Positions 43,116 to 53,900 are shown, counted from the first letter of the stretch. The stretch: 64,000 nucleotides of DNA from Acidovorax sp. DW039 (GCF_037101375.1 NZ_AP029019.1:2826001-2890000); one strand, 5' to 3'. Made by a program: numbers and translations. Notes: a model not told the origin generated them from the sequence alone.

Positions 43116-46100
43116 TCAAGCGTCGGCCATCGACAGCGCGGACTCCATGTCCACCGCCACGATGCGCGAGACGCCTTGTTCCTGCATGGTCACGCCAATG
43201 AGTTGTTCGGCCATTTCCATGGCGATCTTGTTGTGGCTGATGAACAGGAACTGGGTTTCTTTGCTCATGCTGGCCACCAGCTTGGCGTAACGCTCGGTGT
43301 TGGCGTCGTCCAGCGGCGCGTCCACCTCGTCCAGCAAGCAAAACGGTGCGGGGTTGAGCTGGAAGATGGCGAACACCAGCGCAATCGCCGTCAGGGCTTT
43401 CTCGCCGCCCGACAGCAGGTGAATGGTCTGGTTCTTCTTGCCCGGTGGCTGCGCCATCACCTGCACGCCCGAATCCAGGATTTCGTCGCCAGTGATGATG
43501 AGCTTGGCCTGCCCGCCCCCGAACAACTCGGGGAACATGCGACCAAAATGGTTGTTCACCGTCTCGAAGGTGCCTGACAGCAACTGGCGCGTTTCGCCAT
43601 CGATCTTGCGGATGGCGTCTTCCAGCGTGTTCATGGCCTCGGTCAGGTCAGCCATTTGCGCATCGAGGAACACCTTGCGCTCGCGCGCCAGGTTCAGCTC
43701 GTCGAGCGCGGCCAGGTTGACCGCGCCCAGCGCAGCAATCTCGCGGTGGAGGCGGTCAATTTCACCCTGCAGCCCCTGCACACGCACATTGCCCTCGGTA
43801 ATGGAGCGCGCCACGGCCTCCAGGTCGGCCTGCGCATCGGTCAGCAGCGTGGTGTACTGCTCCAGGCCCAGGCGCGCGGCCTGTTCCTTGAGCTGGAATT
43901 CAGTGATGCGCTGGCGCAAGGGGTCCAGCGCCCGCTCCAGTTGCATGCGGCGCTCGTCACTGGCGCGCAGCTTGGCCGTGAGGTCGTCGTATTCGCTGCG
44001 CTGGGCGGCCAGGGCTTTTTCCCGGTCCATCTTCAGCTCCAGCGCCTGCTGCAGGCCGCCCTGGGCGGCGGCGTCTGACAGACGGGCCAGCTCGTCGCGG
44101 GCGCGCTGCTGCTCGTCGGTGAGGGCCGTCGCCTGCTGGGTGGCGGTTTCAATGGATCGGTTCAGTTCGGCGCGGCGGGCGTCCAGGCTGCGCTGGGAGA
44201 AGGTGGCCTCTTGCACTTGGCGCTCCAGCATGCGCTGCTGTTCACGGCAGGCATTGAGCTTGCGCTCGGTCTCGATCACCCGGTCGCCCAGCTGGGCTTC
44301 GCGCTCCTGGCTGTCGGCCAGTTGCATGTCCAGCTCTTCAAAGCGCGCTTCGGCGGCCACGCGGCGTTCCTGCAGGTCGGCCAGTTGCGCCTCCACCTCG
44401 GCAATGTCGGCACCAATCTGCTCGCTGCGCGCGCGGGTCTGCTCGGCCAGCTGGGTCAGGCGAAGGGTTTCCACCTGCAGCTCGTGGGCACGGGCCTGGG
44501 CTTCGGTGGCTTCGCGGCGCGCTGCCACCAGGCGCTGGGATGCATCGGCATAAGCAGCCTCGGCACGCACCAGAGCCGTGCGGGATTCCTCGGCAATCAG
44601 GGCCTGGGCACGCAGGGCTTTTTCCAGCTGTTCGATCTCTTGGGCGCGTGCCAGCAGGCCCGATTGCTCAGAGTCCTGCGCATAAAAACTCACGCTGTGG
44701 CGGCTGACGGCGTGGCCGGTGGGCACGTAGATGACCTCGCCCGCCGATAAGCTGGCGCGGCGGTTCAGGGCCTCGTCCAGCGTCTGGGCGATGGTGCAGC
44801 CTTGCAGCCAGTCGGTCAGCACGGCGCGCAGGCCTGCGTCGTTGATGCGCAGCAGGTCTGACAGGCGGGTCTGCGTGCCAGAGGGTTCTGTAGCCCCCGC
44901 AGGCGGCGCGCTGTAGAAGGCCAGACGGGCCGGTGGCGCATCGCTTTCGCTGGAGCCGAGGAAGCCGCGCACCATGTCCAGGCGGCCCACTTCCAGCGCG
45001 CCAAGGCGTTCGCGCAAGGCGGCCTCCAGTGCGTTTTCCCAGCCGGGTTCAATGTGGATGCGGCTCCACAGGCCCTGCATGCCATCGAGGCCGTGCTTGG
45101 CCAGCCAGGGGCGCAGCTTGCCGTCGGTCTTGACCTTTTCCTGCAGCGCCTTGAGGGCTTCCATGCGGGCCGAAAGGTCGGTCTGGCGGGCGCTTTCGGT
45201 GTTCACGTCCTGCTGGCGGGCACGGCGGTCTTCGTCCAGCTGGGGCACCGTCTCCTGCAGTTCAGCCAGGCGGGCTTCGGTGGTTTCGGCCAGCTCTTGC
45301 GCGGCTTCCAGCTGGGTGCGCAGGTTGTTCAGGCGGGCTTCGTCAGGCGCGGCCAGGGCGTTGCGGTCGGTGCGCAGGCGCTCGTAGCGCGCATCCAGCT
45401 GGCGGCTTTGCTCGTCAATGCTGCGCTGCTCGGCGGCCAGCACCCCAATTTGCTGCTGCACCTGCACTACGCTGGCGCGCTGCTCGCTGGCGCGGGTCTG
45501 GGCCTGGCGCAGGGCTTCTTCCAGGTCGGGCAGCTGCATGGCCTGCTCTTCCAGCTGGGCGGCAAGCAACTCGGCACGCTCTTCCGCATCCACCCCGGCT
45601 CCGGCCAGGTTCTCCAGCTCAATGTCGGCTTCTTCCTTGCGGGCCTGCCACTGGGCAATCTGCTCGGCCAGCGTGGCCAGCCGCTGCTCCACACGCACCC
45701 GGCCTTCCACCACGTAGCGGATTTCGGCCTCCAGTCGCCCAACCTCGGCGGTGGCTTCATACAGCCGCCCCTGGGCCTGGTTGACGTTGTCGCCCGCAGC
45801 GTAGTGCGCCTGGCGAATCGTTTCCAGGTCAGACTCCACCGCGCGCAGGTCGGCCATGCGCGACTCCAGGTCGTTCACGGCCTGCAGGCCTTCCAGACGC
45901 ACCTTGTTCTGCTCAGCCTCGGCATCGGCCCGCTTGAGGAACCACAGCTGGTGCTGCTTGAGCGTGGCGTCGGCGTTCAGCGCGTTGTACTTGGCGGCCA
46001 CCTCGGCCTGCTTTTCCAGCTTTTCGAGGTTGGCGTTCAGCTCGCGCAGAATGTCTTCCACCCGCGTGAGGTTTTCGCGCGTGTCGGCCAGGCGGTTTTC

Positions 46101-46640
46101 CGTCTCGCGGCGGCGCTCTTTGTATTTGGAAACGCCCGCAGCTTCTTCGAGGAACAAGCGCAGCTCTTCAGGGCGACTTTCGATGATGCGGCTGATGGTG
46201 CCCTGCCCGATGATGGCGTAGGCGCGTGGCCCCAGGCCCGTGCCCAGAAACACGTCCTGCACATCGCGACGGCGCACGGGCTGGTTGTTCAGAAAGTAGC
46301 TGCTGGTGCCGTCGCGGGTGAGCACGCGGCGCACCGCCACTTCGCTGTACTGGCTCCACTGGCCGCCAGCGCGGTGGTCGGAGTTGTCAAACACCAGCTC
46401 CACGCTGGCACGGCTGGCCTGCTTGCGGGTGGTGGTGCCGCTGAAGATTACGTCCTGCATGCTCTCGCCGCGCAGCTCGCTGGCCTTGCTCTCGCCCAGC
46501 ACCCAGCGCACGGCATCCATAATGTTGGACTTGCCGCAACCGTTCGGCCCCACCACGCCCACCAACTGGCCGGGCAGCATGAAATTGGTGGGTTCGGCAA
46601 AAGACTTGAAGCCCGAAAGCTTGATGGAGGTAAGGCGCAC
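43116..46640 (-). CDS. smc: chromosome segregation ATPase SMC
   Basis: This condensin core subunit has 1174 residues. Its Walker A is GPNGCGKSN near residue 32, the C-terminal signature is LLSGGEKALTAIALVFAIF, and the Walker B region is FCLLDEVDAPLDDAN. Two long coiled coils flank a hinge at about 520-660. It forms loops in DNA with ScpA and ScpB and is needed for chromosome partitioning. It is the first gene of the block that continues with zipA. Confidence 0.96.
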   Translation of the reverse strand: MRLTSIKLSGFKSFAEPTNFMLPGQLVGVVGPNGCGKSNIMDAVRWVLGESKASELRGESMQDVIFSGTTTRKQASRASVELVFDNSDHRAGGQWSQYSEVAVRRVLTRDGTSSYFLNNQPVRRRDVQDVFLGTGLGPRAYAIIGQGTISRIIESRPEELRLFLEEAAGVSKYKERRRETENRLADTRENLTRVEDILRELNANLEKLEKQAEVAAKYNALNADATLKQHQLWFLKRADAEAEQNKVRLEGLQAVNDLESRMADLRAVESDLETIRQAHYAAGDNVNQAQGRLYEATAEVGRLEAEIRYVVEGRVRVEQRLATLAEQIAQWQARKEEADIELENLAGAGVDAEERAELLAAQLEEQAMQLPDLEEALRQAQTRASEQRASVVQVQQQIGVLAAEQRSIDEQSRQLDARYERLRTDRNALAAPDEARLNNLRTQLEAAQELAETTEARLAELQETVPQLDEDRRARQQDVNTESARQTDLSARMEALKALQEKVKTDGKLRPWLAKHGLDGMQGLWSRIHIEPGWENALEAALRERLGALEVGRLDMVRGFLGSSESDAPPARLAFYSAPPAGATEPSGTQTRLSDLLRINDAGLRAVLTDWLQGCTIAQTLDEALNRRASLSAGEVIYVPTGHAVSRHSVSFYAQDSEQSGLLARAQEIEQLEKALRAQALIAEESRTALVRAEAAYADASQRLVAARREATEAQARAHELQVETLRLTQLAEQTRARSEQIGADIAEVEAQLADLQERRVAAEARFEELDMQLADSQEREAQLGDRVIETERKLNACREQQRMLERQVQEATFSQRSLDARRAELNRSIETATQQATALTDEQQRARDELARLSDAAAQGGLQQALELKMDREKALAAQRSEYDDLTAKLRASDERRMQLERALDPLRQRITEFQLKEQAARLGLEQYTTLLTDAQADLEAVARSITEGNVRVQGLQGEIDRLHREIAALGAVNLAALDELNLARERKVFLDAQMADLTEAMNTLEDAIRKIDGETRQLLSGTFETVNNHFGRMFPELFGGGQAKLIITGDEILDSGVQVMAQPPGKKNQTIHLLSGGEKALTAIALVFAIFQLNPAPFCLLDEVDAPLDDANTERYAKLVASMSKETQFLFISHNKIAMEMAEQLIGVTMQEQGVSRIVAVDMESALSMADA

Positions 46641-46838
46641 GGGTCAGGCAGATGGGGCTTGGAGCAATAACAACAGCGCAGCAGGGGCGCCCGGCATGGC
46701 GGCAGGCCGGCTGGGCAGAGGCCCGGATGATACCGCGCCGCAAGGGGCCCTCTCTGTACGGCCAGGGTGCCGCAGCCCCAGCAAGCGGCAACGCCCGGGC
46801 ATGGCATGAGGGCGGCTACGCAGATTTTGGCAAAAACG

Positions 46839-46890
46839 GGCTCTAGCGCCCACTCAACAAGCGCAGGCAGCTATCAATTCAGTAGCAATC
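46839..46890 (-). repeat. interspersed repeat copy between smc and chaC
   Basis: GGCTCTAGCGCC, CAACAAGCGCAGGCAGCTATC and CAGTAGC, read on the plus strand in shorter blocks, are the reverse complement order of the repeat. The hairpin GCTAT(CAATTCAG)TAGC is nearly intact. It lies in the 340-bp divergent gap between smc and chaC and probably close to both promoters; nothing else is recognised in that gap. Confidence 0.7.
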
Positions 46891-46980
46891 ACTTTCACCC
46901 CCACAGGAATGACCCGGAAACGCTGCAATTTCCCTACCGCAGCCCAATAATTGCCAGCATCTCGCCCTCAGCCCTCTGCC

Positions 46981-47637
46981 ATGTCACAGCCCCCCGCCCC
47001 ACCCGTTCACCGCCGCGATCCCGCCACCATGCTGGCCCAGACGCTGGCGCAGTGGGACCAGCGGCAGGACCTGTGGCTGTTTGGCTATGGCTCGCTGATC
47101 TGGCGGCCGGAGTTTGACTACGCAGAACAGCGCCCCGCCAAGGTGCACGGCTGGCACCGCGCGCTGAAGATGTGGAGCCGGGTGAACCGCGGCACGCCAG
47201 AATGCCCCGGCCTGGTGTTTGGACTGCTGACCGGGGGCAGCTGCCGAGGCATGGTGTTCCGCATCGAGCGGCAGCGCGTGCCCGACATCATGCCCGGCCT
47301 GTGGGCCCGCGAAATGGTCAACGCGGTGTACGACCCGCGATGGCTGGACTGCGAAACGCCCCACGGCACCGTGCGCGCCCTCGCCTTCACCCTCTCACGC
47401 CGCAGCCCCAACCACACGGGCGTGCTGCCCGACCATGAATACACTCGCATCTTTGCCCAGGCCCGGGGCCGGTACGGCACCACGCACGACTACGCCCGCG
47501 CCACCTACGAAGGCTTGCTGAAAATGGGCATCCATGACCGGGCGCTGGCGCGGCTGCTGGCATTGGCAACTGTGGAGCAGGCAGATCATTTGCCTCAGCC
47601 ATCGAGCCCCAGCGGACAGTTGCCGGATCGACCCTGA
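46981..47637 (+). CDS. chaC: ChaC-family gamma-glutamylcyclotransferase
   Basis: This enzyme splits glutathione into 5-oxoproline and Cys-Gly in the cytoplasm. It has 218 residues with the substrate-binding signature LFGYGSLIWRPEF, the family motifs GWHRALKMWSRVNRGTPECPGLVFGL and YTRIFAQARGRYGTTHDYARATYEGLLKMGI, given here as known landmarks rather than a full alignment (GTPECPGLVFGL and FAQARGRYG). I use the ATG at 46981; an in-frame GTG or other start 10 codons upstream is possible. Confidence 0.87.
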   Translation: MSQPPAPPVHRRDPATMLAQTLAQWDQRQDLWLFGYGSLIWRPEFDYAEQRPAKVHGWHRALKMWSRVNRGTPECPGLVFGLLTGGSCRGMVFRIERQRVPDIMPGLWAREMVNAVYDPRWLDCETPHGTVRALAFTLSRRSPNHTGVLPDHEYTRIFAQARGRYGTTHDYARATYEGLLKMGIHDRALARLLALATVEQADHLPQPSSPSGQLPDRP

Positions 47638-47769
47638 AGGTTCGCGGGCTATAGGGTTTGAGACGGCCCAGTGGCGGTGAGCACTGTGCAGCGGTTGCAG
47701 TAATCCACGGATTTACGGGGAGCGTGTACTAGCGGCCAGGATTAGGCAGTGGTGGCAGGTGAAAGGTAC

Positions 47770-47838
47770 GCTCAACGTGGAAGCTGAGTCGCGAGCGGCG
47801 GCTTGCCGACGCGAGTCGGCTCGAGCGGCTGGTTAGCC
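47770..47838 (-). other. integron attC-like site 1 (3' end of gene cassette)
   Basis: In the direction of the PIN-like gene (minus strand), a 69-base imperfect palindrome starts with GGCTAAC and ends with GTTGAGC, matching the R'' and R' core boxes of attC recombination sites (GTTRRRY). The inner part is GC-rich and self-complementary (around GCCGACGCGAGTCGG and GAGTCGCGAGCGGC). The gene's TAA stop lies within GGCTAAC, as is common for integron cassettes. Confidence 0.6.
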
Positions 47839-48267
47839 ATTCTCTTCGATGAAAGCTCGTACATCTTCCCAATCATCTGGCACATGGAATACCTTGAGGC
47901 CGAGTAGTTCTTCAATGGCGTCTCGATGGCGAGCAATGTCACCCTTGTCGCTAGTCAGGAAGAGCCGGCACCCCGACATGTAGGCTGAATGGAGATGCTG
48001 CGCATCTGTCTTGTTGCCTTTTCCAATGAGCGAAAGCAATGGAGGCCATTTCTCCGACTGCTGAGCCATATCTGCCCACGTGATTCCTTCAAGCTCGGAC
48101 CATTTGTAGTTGGCCTGATTCCAGCTAGGTCTGGAAGGCGTGGCGATTCGACTGATCTTGCGATTCCGGTTCTCGTATTGAAATTGAAACAGCTCAACTG
48201 TTCCGGCTCTCTCGTAGGAAGAGAGTTCCTCACGATAGGCACCCGTGTCGCAGTAGATCCTAAGCAT
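47833..48267 (-). CDS. PIN-like domain protein in an integron-type cassette
   Basis: This 144-residue protein has the acidic positions of PIN ribonucleases: Asp7 (MLRIYCDTG), Asp88 (KTDAQHLHSAYMSGCRLFLTSDK, cut here at 20: TDAQHLHSAYMSGCRLFLTS) and Asp107/Asp110. PIN proteins are usually the toxin of VapBC pairs, but no antitoxin gene is next to it. I chose the ATG at 48267, seven bases after a GTTAGCC box, because it gives the canonical PIN start. GC content is below that of the neighbours. It could be a toxin, a defence nuclease or an rRNA/tRNA nuclease; activity is unproven. Confidence 0.7.
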   Translation of the reverse strand: MLRIYCDTGAYREELSSYERAGTVELFQFQYENRNRKISRIATPSRPSWNQANYKWSELEGITWADMAQQSEKWPPLLSLIGKGNKTDAQHLHSAYMSGCRLFLTSDKGDIARHRDAIEELLGLKVFHVPDDWEDVRAFIEENG

Positions 48268-48275
48268 GCTTGAAT

Positions 48276-48373
48276 GGCTAACGAAATTTAGACGGCAAAA
48301 CCCGGTTGATACATCCGGGGCGTGACGATACATCTTTTGAAAAAGGGTCCCGCAACCCGTATGCCTGTTAGCT
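48276..48373 (-). other. integron attC-like site 2 (5' boundary of the cassette)
   Basis: On the minus strand, AGCTAAC (48373-48367) and GTTAGCC (48282-48276) enclose about 84 bases with matching inner arms (GGCA-ACGGGTT against AACCGGGT-TGCC). GTTAGCC ends 8 bases before the PIN ATG. This is the expected layout of the attC of a preceding cassette followed by the next cassette. The gene that belonged to this attC is not present. Confidence 0.5.
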
Positions 48374-48387
48374 TGCAAACCACGGCA

Positions 48388-48403
48388 CTGTGCAAATAAA
48401 CAG
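48388..48403. promoter_or_regulatory. LexA (SOS) box
   Basis: CTGTGCAAATAAACAG fits the proteobacterial LexA consensus CTGT-N8-ACAG exactly in both outer blocks. It lies about 120 bp upstream of the PIN-like gene and 73 bp after the dnaE2 remnant. It could control the cassette or be left from an SOS-regulated promoter. Confidence 0.55.
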
Positions 48404-48475
48404 GTATGAATTTTTCATGAAACCCTGTGCAGGTAGCGAGGCATATTTTCATGGGCTGGATGCCTGCAGTTGGAA

Positions 48476-49687
48476 TCAATGAAAGTCCCGACTGCCCTGC
48501 AAAGCGCCACCCAAGCGGCCCAGCAGGGGTGTCAGGTCTTTGAACCGCTGCGCCACCAGGTGACGGACGACGGGGACGGGTGCGCTGGAAGGTGCCGCAG
48601 CCTCGCCTCCGGCATCAGCGTTAGACGCCGAGCCTGCAGGTATTCCAGGCTGCTCGCTGCACTGCCACATCCCCTGCACCGCCAGCAGGCGTGACCGCAG
48701 CAGCGCGTCCCGCCAACGTTCGATGAGCGCGGGCCAGACGATCACATTCACCGGGCCGGTTTCATCTTCCAGCGTCACAAACATGGTGCCTTTGGCTGTG
48801 CCGGGGCGTTGCCGCACCGTCACGATGCCGCAGGCGCGCACATTGCGCCCGTGGGGGGTGGACTGCAGTTGCAAGGCGGTCAGTAATTTCCAGCGCTCCA
48901 GCCGGGGGCGCAGCAGTGCCAGGGGGTGGCGGCGCAGCGTGAGGCCTGTGGCGGCGTAGTCAAAGACGATTTCCTCGCCCTCGTCGGCGGGGGGTAGCTC
49001 CAGCGGTGCTTCATGCACAGGGGCATCCTGCAGCAACAGGGGCACTGGGTGCTGGGCTGCGGCGTCCCACATCTGCTGGCGGCGATGCCCCGAGAGGGCC
49101 GCCAGCGCATCGGCTGCCGCCAGGGCTTGCAGATCACGGCGGTCCAGGTGGGCGCGCAGTGCCAGGTCTTCGGTGCTGCGGAATAGCCCCGCTGATCCAT
49201 CTGACTCATTTGACCCATTTGACCGACGCGCTTGCACCACCCGCTGGGCGGCCTTTTGGCCCAGGCCACTGACCAGCCGCAAGCCCAGCCGCACGGCGGG
49301 CTGGGGCGGTGCCACGTCTCGCATGCCGGGCAAGGGCCGTGGGGGTTGCAGGGGCGCAAGTGGCCCTTCCAGCGTGCAATCCCATTCGCTGTGGTTCACA
49401 TCGATGGGTAACACGCGCACGCCATGGCGGCGAGCATCCTGCACCAGCTGCGAAGGTCCATAAAAACCCATGGGCTGCGAATTGAGCAAGGCCGCCAGAA
49501 AGCACGCAGGCTCGTGGCGCTTGAACCAGCTGCTGCCATAGGCCAGCATGGCAAAACTGTAGGCGTGGCTTTCGGGAAAGCCATATTCGCCAAAGCCCAG
49601 CATCTGGCGAAAGATGGCCTGGGCAAACGGCAAGGAATAGCCGTTGGCCAGCATGCCCTGGATCAGGCGCTCTTCAAACTCCTTCAA
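48476..49687 (-). pseudogene. dnaE2: 5'-truncated error-prone DNA polymerase DnaE2
   Basis: This is the C-terminal 400 residues or so of DnaE2/ImuC, the SOS translesion polymerase that normally has about 1050-1100 residues. Family landmarks are GEYGFPESHAYSFAMLAYGS, NSQPMGFYGPSQLVQDA, RHGVRVLPIDV, the OB-fold part (GIVTVRQRPGTAKGTMFVTL) and the typical end SRDFH. Polymerase and PHP domains are absent; the frame is cut by a stop 30 bases upstream of LKEFEERL, next to the DUF808 gene. No imuA or imuB is in the window. It cannot be a working polymerase. Confidence 0.85.
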
Positions 49688-49722
49688 GGGCGGCTCCTCC
49701 GTTGCATTACAGCCTCAACGTA

Positions 49723-50715
49723 TCAAGCGGCCTGCCCAGCACGCGCACGCTGCACCCCCTGGACAACAGTCAAGACCACGGCCCCAGCCACCACGCCAAT
49801 CAAGGCGTTGAGCAGGTTGGGCAGCACCACAGCCCACACGCCGCCCAGCGGCCAGGCAAGTGACTGCGCCCCCACTGCCTCCACCGCATGGTGGATGGCT
49901 GGGACGCCATGCACCAGAATGCCCCCGCCAACCAGAAACATGGCAGCAGTTCCCGCCACGGACAGGCCCTTCATCAGCCAGGGGGCAGCCGCCACAATGG
50001 CCTGGCCTATGGATCGCGCGGCGGCGCTGCCTTTTTGCAGCAGCCACAGGCCCAGATCGTCCAGCTTGACGATACCCGCCACCAGTCCATAGACCCCGGC
50101 CGTCATGATCACAGCGATGCCGCTGAGCACCAGCACCTGCTGCGCGAAAGGGGCGTTGGCGACCGTCCCCAGGGTGATGGCAATGATCTCGGCAGACAGA
50201 ATGAAATCCGTGCGGACAGCGCCCTTGATCTTGTCCTTTTCGTAAGCCACCGGGTCAGAGACTGCCGCCGCTGAAGCTTCCACAACCTTCTCGGGCCCCG
50301 CACCCGCCTCATGCACGTCATGCCGGTGCAAAAACTTGTGCGCCAGCTTCTCTGCCCCCTCAAAACACAGAAAAGCCCCGCCAGCCATCAACAACGGCGT
50401 GACGGCCCAGGGAATGAAGGCGCTGATGAGCAACGCGGCCGGTACCAGAATGACCTTGTTCATCAACGAGCCCTTGGCCACCGCCCACACCACAGGCAAT
50501 TCTCGTTCGGCATGTACACCGGTCACCTGCTGGGCATTCAGGGCCAAGTCGTCCCCCAGCACGCCAGCGGTTTTTTGCGCAGCCACCTTGGTCATGGCCG
50601 ACACGTCATCGGCCATGGTGGCGCTCTTTTTGGCGGCGACCTTGGTCATCAAGGCCACATCGTCCAGGATGGTGGCGATATCGTCGAGCAGTGTCAAAAG
50701 GCTGCCTGCGGCCAT
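49723..50715 (-). CDS. DUF808 family inner-membrane protein (YedI-like)
   Basis: This 330-residue membrane protein has the family start [30 protein letters not shown] and about five or six hydrophobic segments from residue 85 on ([37 protein letters not shown] and others). The function of DUF808 proteins is not established. The 275-bp region upstream (50716-50990) holds the purL terminator and an AT-rich TATATT that may be part of its promoter. Confidence 0.85.
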   Translation of the reverse strand: MAAGSLLTLLDDIATILDDVALMTKVAAKKSATMADDVSAMTKVAAQKTAGVLGDDLALNAQQVTGVHAERELPVVWAVAKGSLMNKVILVPAALLISAFIPWAVTPLLMAGGAFLCFEGAEKLAHKFLHRHDVHEAGAGPEKVVEASAAAVSDPVAYEKDKIKGAVRTDFILSAEIIAITLGTVANAPFAQQVLVLSGIAVIMTAGVYGLVAGIVKLDDLGLWLLQKGSAAARSIGQAIVAAAPWLMKGLSVAGTAAMFLVGGGILVHGVPAIHHAVEAVGAQSLAWPLGGVWAVVLPNLLNALIGVVAGAVVLTVVQGVQRARAGQAA

Positions 50716-50890
50716 GCGATCTCCCGTTCAGTCATTGTTGGTACCGTCCAATATATCAACCGGGGCAGCAACCTCCTGTCAGACTGAACCGGCGGGAAGA
50801 CTTTGCCCCGCAAAGCGGTGGACAGGGATGGGAACCGATGCGCGCAGATGCGTTACCGGATTCACCAACAAGCATGTGGCACAGGTGAAT

Positions 50891-50926
50891 CAAAAACAAA
50901 AGCCGGGCATTTGTGTGCCCGGCTTT
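50891..50926 (-). terminator. intrinsic terminator after purL
   Basis: An 11-bp stem AAAGCCGGGCA/TGCCCGGCTTT with a six-base loop, preceded on the plus strand by CAAAAACAAA, gives a T-rich tail for minus-strand transcripts. It lies 65 bp after the purL stop. Confidence 0.85.
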
Positions 50927-50990
50927 GGATATCAAGCGATGCTGGTGTGGCTTCGCGTCAGCCACACCAACACACCATACGGTCAGACCA

Positions 50991-53900
50991 TCAGCCCACC
51001 CACTTGCGGGCGTTGCGCCAGATACGCATCCAGCCGCTGAACTGAGACTTGTCTTCGCTGGTCCAGCTCATCTGCACGTTGCGGAACACGCGCTCGGGGT
51101 GCGGCATCATGGCGGTAAAGCGCCCGTCTGCCGTGGTCACAGCCGTGAGGCCGCCCGCGCTGCCGTTGGGGTTGAACGGGTACTGCTCGGTAGCGTTGCC
51201 GTGGTTGTCCACGTAGCGCATCGCAGCGATGGCCTTGTCAGCGTTGCCGCGGTACTTGAAGTTGGCATAGCCCTCGCCGTGCGCCACGGCAATGGGCAGG
51301 CGGCTGCCTGCCATGCCCTGCAGGAACAGGCTGGGGGATTCGAGCACTTCGACCATCGACAGGCGGGCCTCGAAGCGTTCGCTCTGGTTGGTGGTAAAGC
51401 GCGGCCAGTCTTGCGCGCCGGGGATGATGTCGGCCAGCTCGGCAAACATCTGGCAGCCGTTGCACACGCCCAGGCCAAACGTGTCGGTGCGGCCGAAGAA
51501 ACCCTGGAACTGTGCGGCCAACACCGGGTTGAACGTGATGGAACGCGCCCAGCCAATGCCCGCGCCCAGCGTGTCGCCATAGCTGAAGCCACCGCAGGCG
51601 ACCACGCCCTTGAAGTCTTCAAGCTTGACGCGGCCGGTTTGCAGGTCGGTCATGTGCACGTCATAAGCCTCGAAGCCCGCTTCGGTGAAGGCATAGGCCA
51701 TTTCCACATGCGAGTTCACGCCCTGCTCACGCAGGATGGCAACCTTGGGCTTGGAGAGCTGAAGGAACGGCGCAGCCACGTTGTCGGCGGCGTCGAACGT
51801 GAGGTGCACGTGCATGCCTGGGTCCGTAGGCTCGCCCGCTGCGGCGTGCTCGGCGTCGGCATTGGCGGGGTTGTCGCGCTGCTGGCAGATCTTCCAGCTC
51901 ACGGCGTCCCACACCTGGTGCAGGTCGGCCAGCGGGGCGCTGAAGACGGCCTTGGCATCGCGCCAGACCTGCAGCTCGCCCTTGCCTGCGTCAATTTCAG
52001 ACGACGCGGGGCGGGTCTTGCCAATGAAGTGGCTGAACTTGGACAGGCCGTGTTCACGCAGGGTCTGCATCACGTCGTTGCGCTCGACCGTGCGCACCTG
52101 CAGCACCACGCCCAGCTCTTCGTTGAACAGGGCCTTGAGGGTCAGCTCGTCGCGGCGCGCACCCACCTGGCTGGCCCAATTCTTGGCATCGCCCGTGTCC
52201 ATGCGGCTGTCGTTCACACCGTCGCCTTCGGTCACCAGCAAGTCCACATTCAGCGCCACGCCCACATGGCCTGCAAAGGCCATTTCGGCCACGGCTGCGA
52301 GCAAGCCGCCGTCGCTGCGGTCGTGGTAGGCCAGTATCTGGCCCTTGGCGCGCAGCGCGTTCACGGCGTTGACGAGGTGGATCAGGTCTTGTGGGTCGTC
52401 CACATCGGGCACCACGTCGCCGCTCTGGTCCAGCGTCTGGCCCAGGATGCTGCCGCCCATGCGGTTCTGGCCCTTGCCCAGGTCGATCAGCACCAGGGTG
52501 GTGTCGGCCTCTGTAGCGTTGAGCTGGGGCGTGAGGGTGCCGCGCACGTCAGACAGCGAGGCAAACGCGCTCACGATCAGGCTCACGGGCGAGGTGACTT
52601 TTTTCTTCTCCGCCCCATCGCTCCACTGGGTGCGCATGGACAGCGAATCCTTGCCCACCGGGATGCTGATGCCCAGAGCCGGGCACAACTCCATGCCCAC
52701 GGCCTTCACAGTTTCGTACAGCGCGGCGTCTTCGCCGGGCTCGCCACAGGCGGCCATCCAGTTGGCAGAGAGCTTGACGCGGGGCAGCTCAATCGGCGCA
52801 GCCAGCAGGTTGGTGATGGCCTCAGCCACCGCCATGCGGCCCGATGCGGGGGCGTTGATGGCAGCCAGCGGCGTGCGCTCGCCCATGCTCATGGCCTCGC
52901 CCGCAAAGCCCTTGTAGTCGGCCAGCGTCACGGCGCAATCGGCCACGGGCACCTGCCAGGGGCCGACCATCTGATCGCGGTGGCTCAGGCCACCCACGGC
53001 GCGGTCACCAATGGTGATGAGGAAGCGCTTGGAGGCCACCGTGGGGTGGGCCAGCACGTCGATCACTGCCTTTTGCAGCGGCAGGCCGGTCAAGTCCATG
53101 GGCTGGAATGTGCGCGCCACGGTCTTCACGTCGCGGTGCATCTTTGGCGGCTTGCCCAGCAGCACGTTCATGGGCATGTCCACGGGCAGCTTCTGGTCTT
53201 CGACCGTGGCGGCAGGGTCGTGCAGCACGAGCTGGCGCTCTTCGGTGGCCGTGCCGATCACGGCAAACGGGCAACGCTCACGCTCGCAAAACGCCTGGAA
53301 CATGGGCAGCGACTCGGGCGCAATCGCCAGCACGTAGCGCTCTTGCGATTCGTTGCTCCAGATTTCCTTCGGGCTCATGCCCGACTCTTCGAGCTGCACG
53401 GCGCGCAGGTCAAAGCGTGCGCCACGGCCTGCGTCGTTGGTCAGCTCGGGGAAGGCGTTGGACAAACCGCCCGCGCCCACGTCGTGGATCGCCAGGATGG
53501 GGTTGTTGGCACCTTGCGCCCAGCAGTGGTTGATGACCTCCTGCGCGCGGCGCTCAATCTCGGGGTTGCCACGCTGCACCGAGTCAAAGTCCAGCTCGGC
53601 CGCATTGGTGCCGGTGGCCATGGAGCTGGCGGCGCTGCCACCCATACCGATGCGCATGCCGGGGCCGCCCAGCTGGATGAGCAGCGAGCCTGCGGGGAAC
53701 TCGATCTTCTTCGTCTGCTCGGCATCGATCACGCCCACACCGCCCGCAATCATGATGGGCTTGTGGTAGCCGCGCTGCACGCCAGCCACTTCCTGCTCGT
53801 ATTCGCGGAAGTAGCCTGCCAGGTTGGGGCGACCAAATTCATTATTGAAGGCCGCGCCCCCCAGGGGGCCTTCGACCATGATCTGCAGCGGGCTGGCAAT

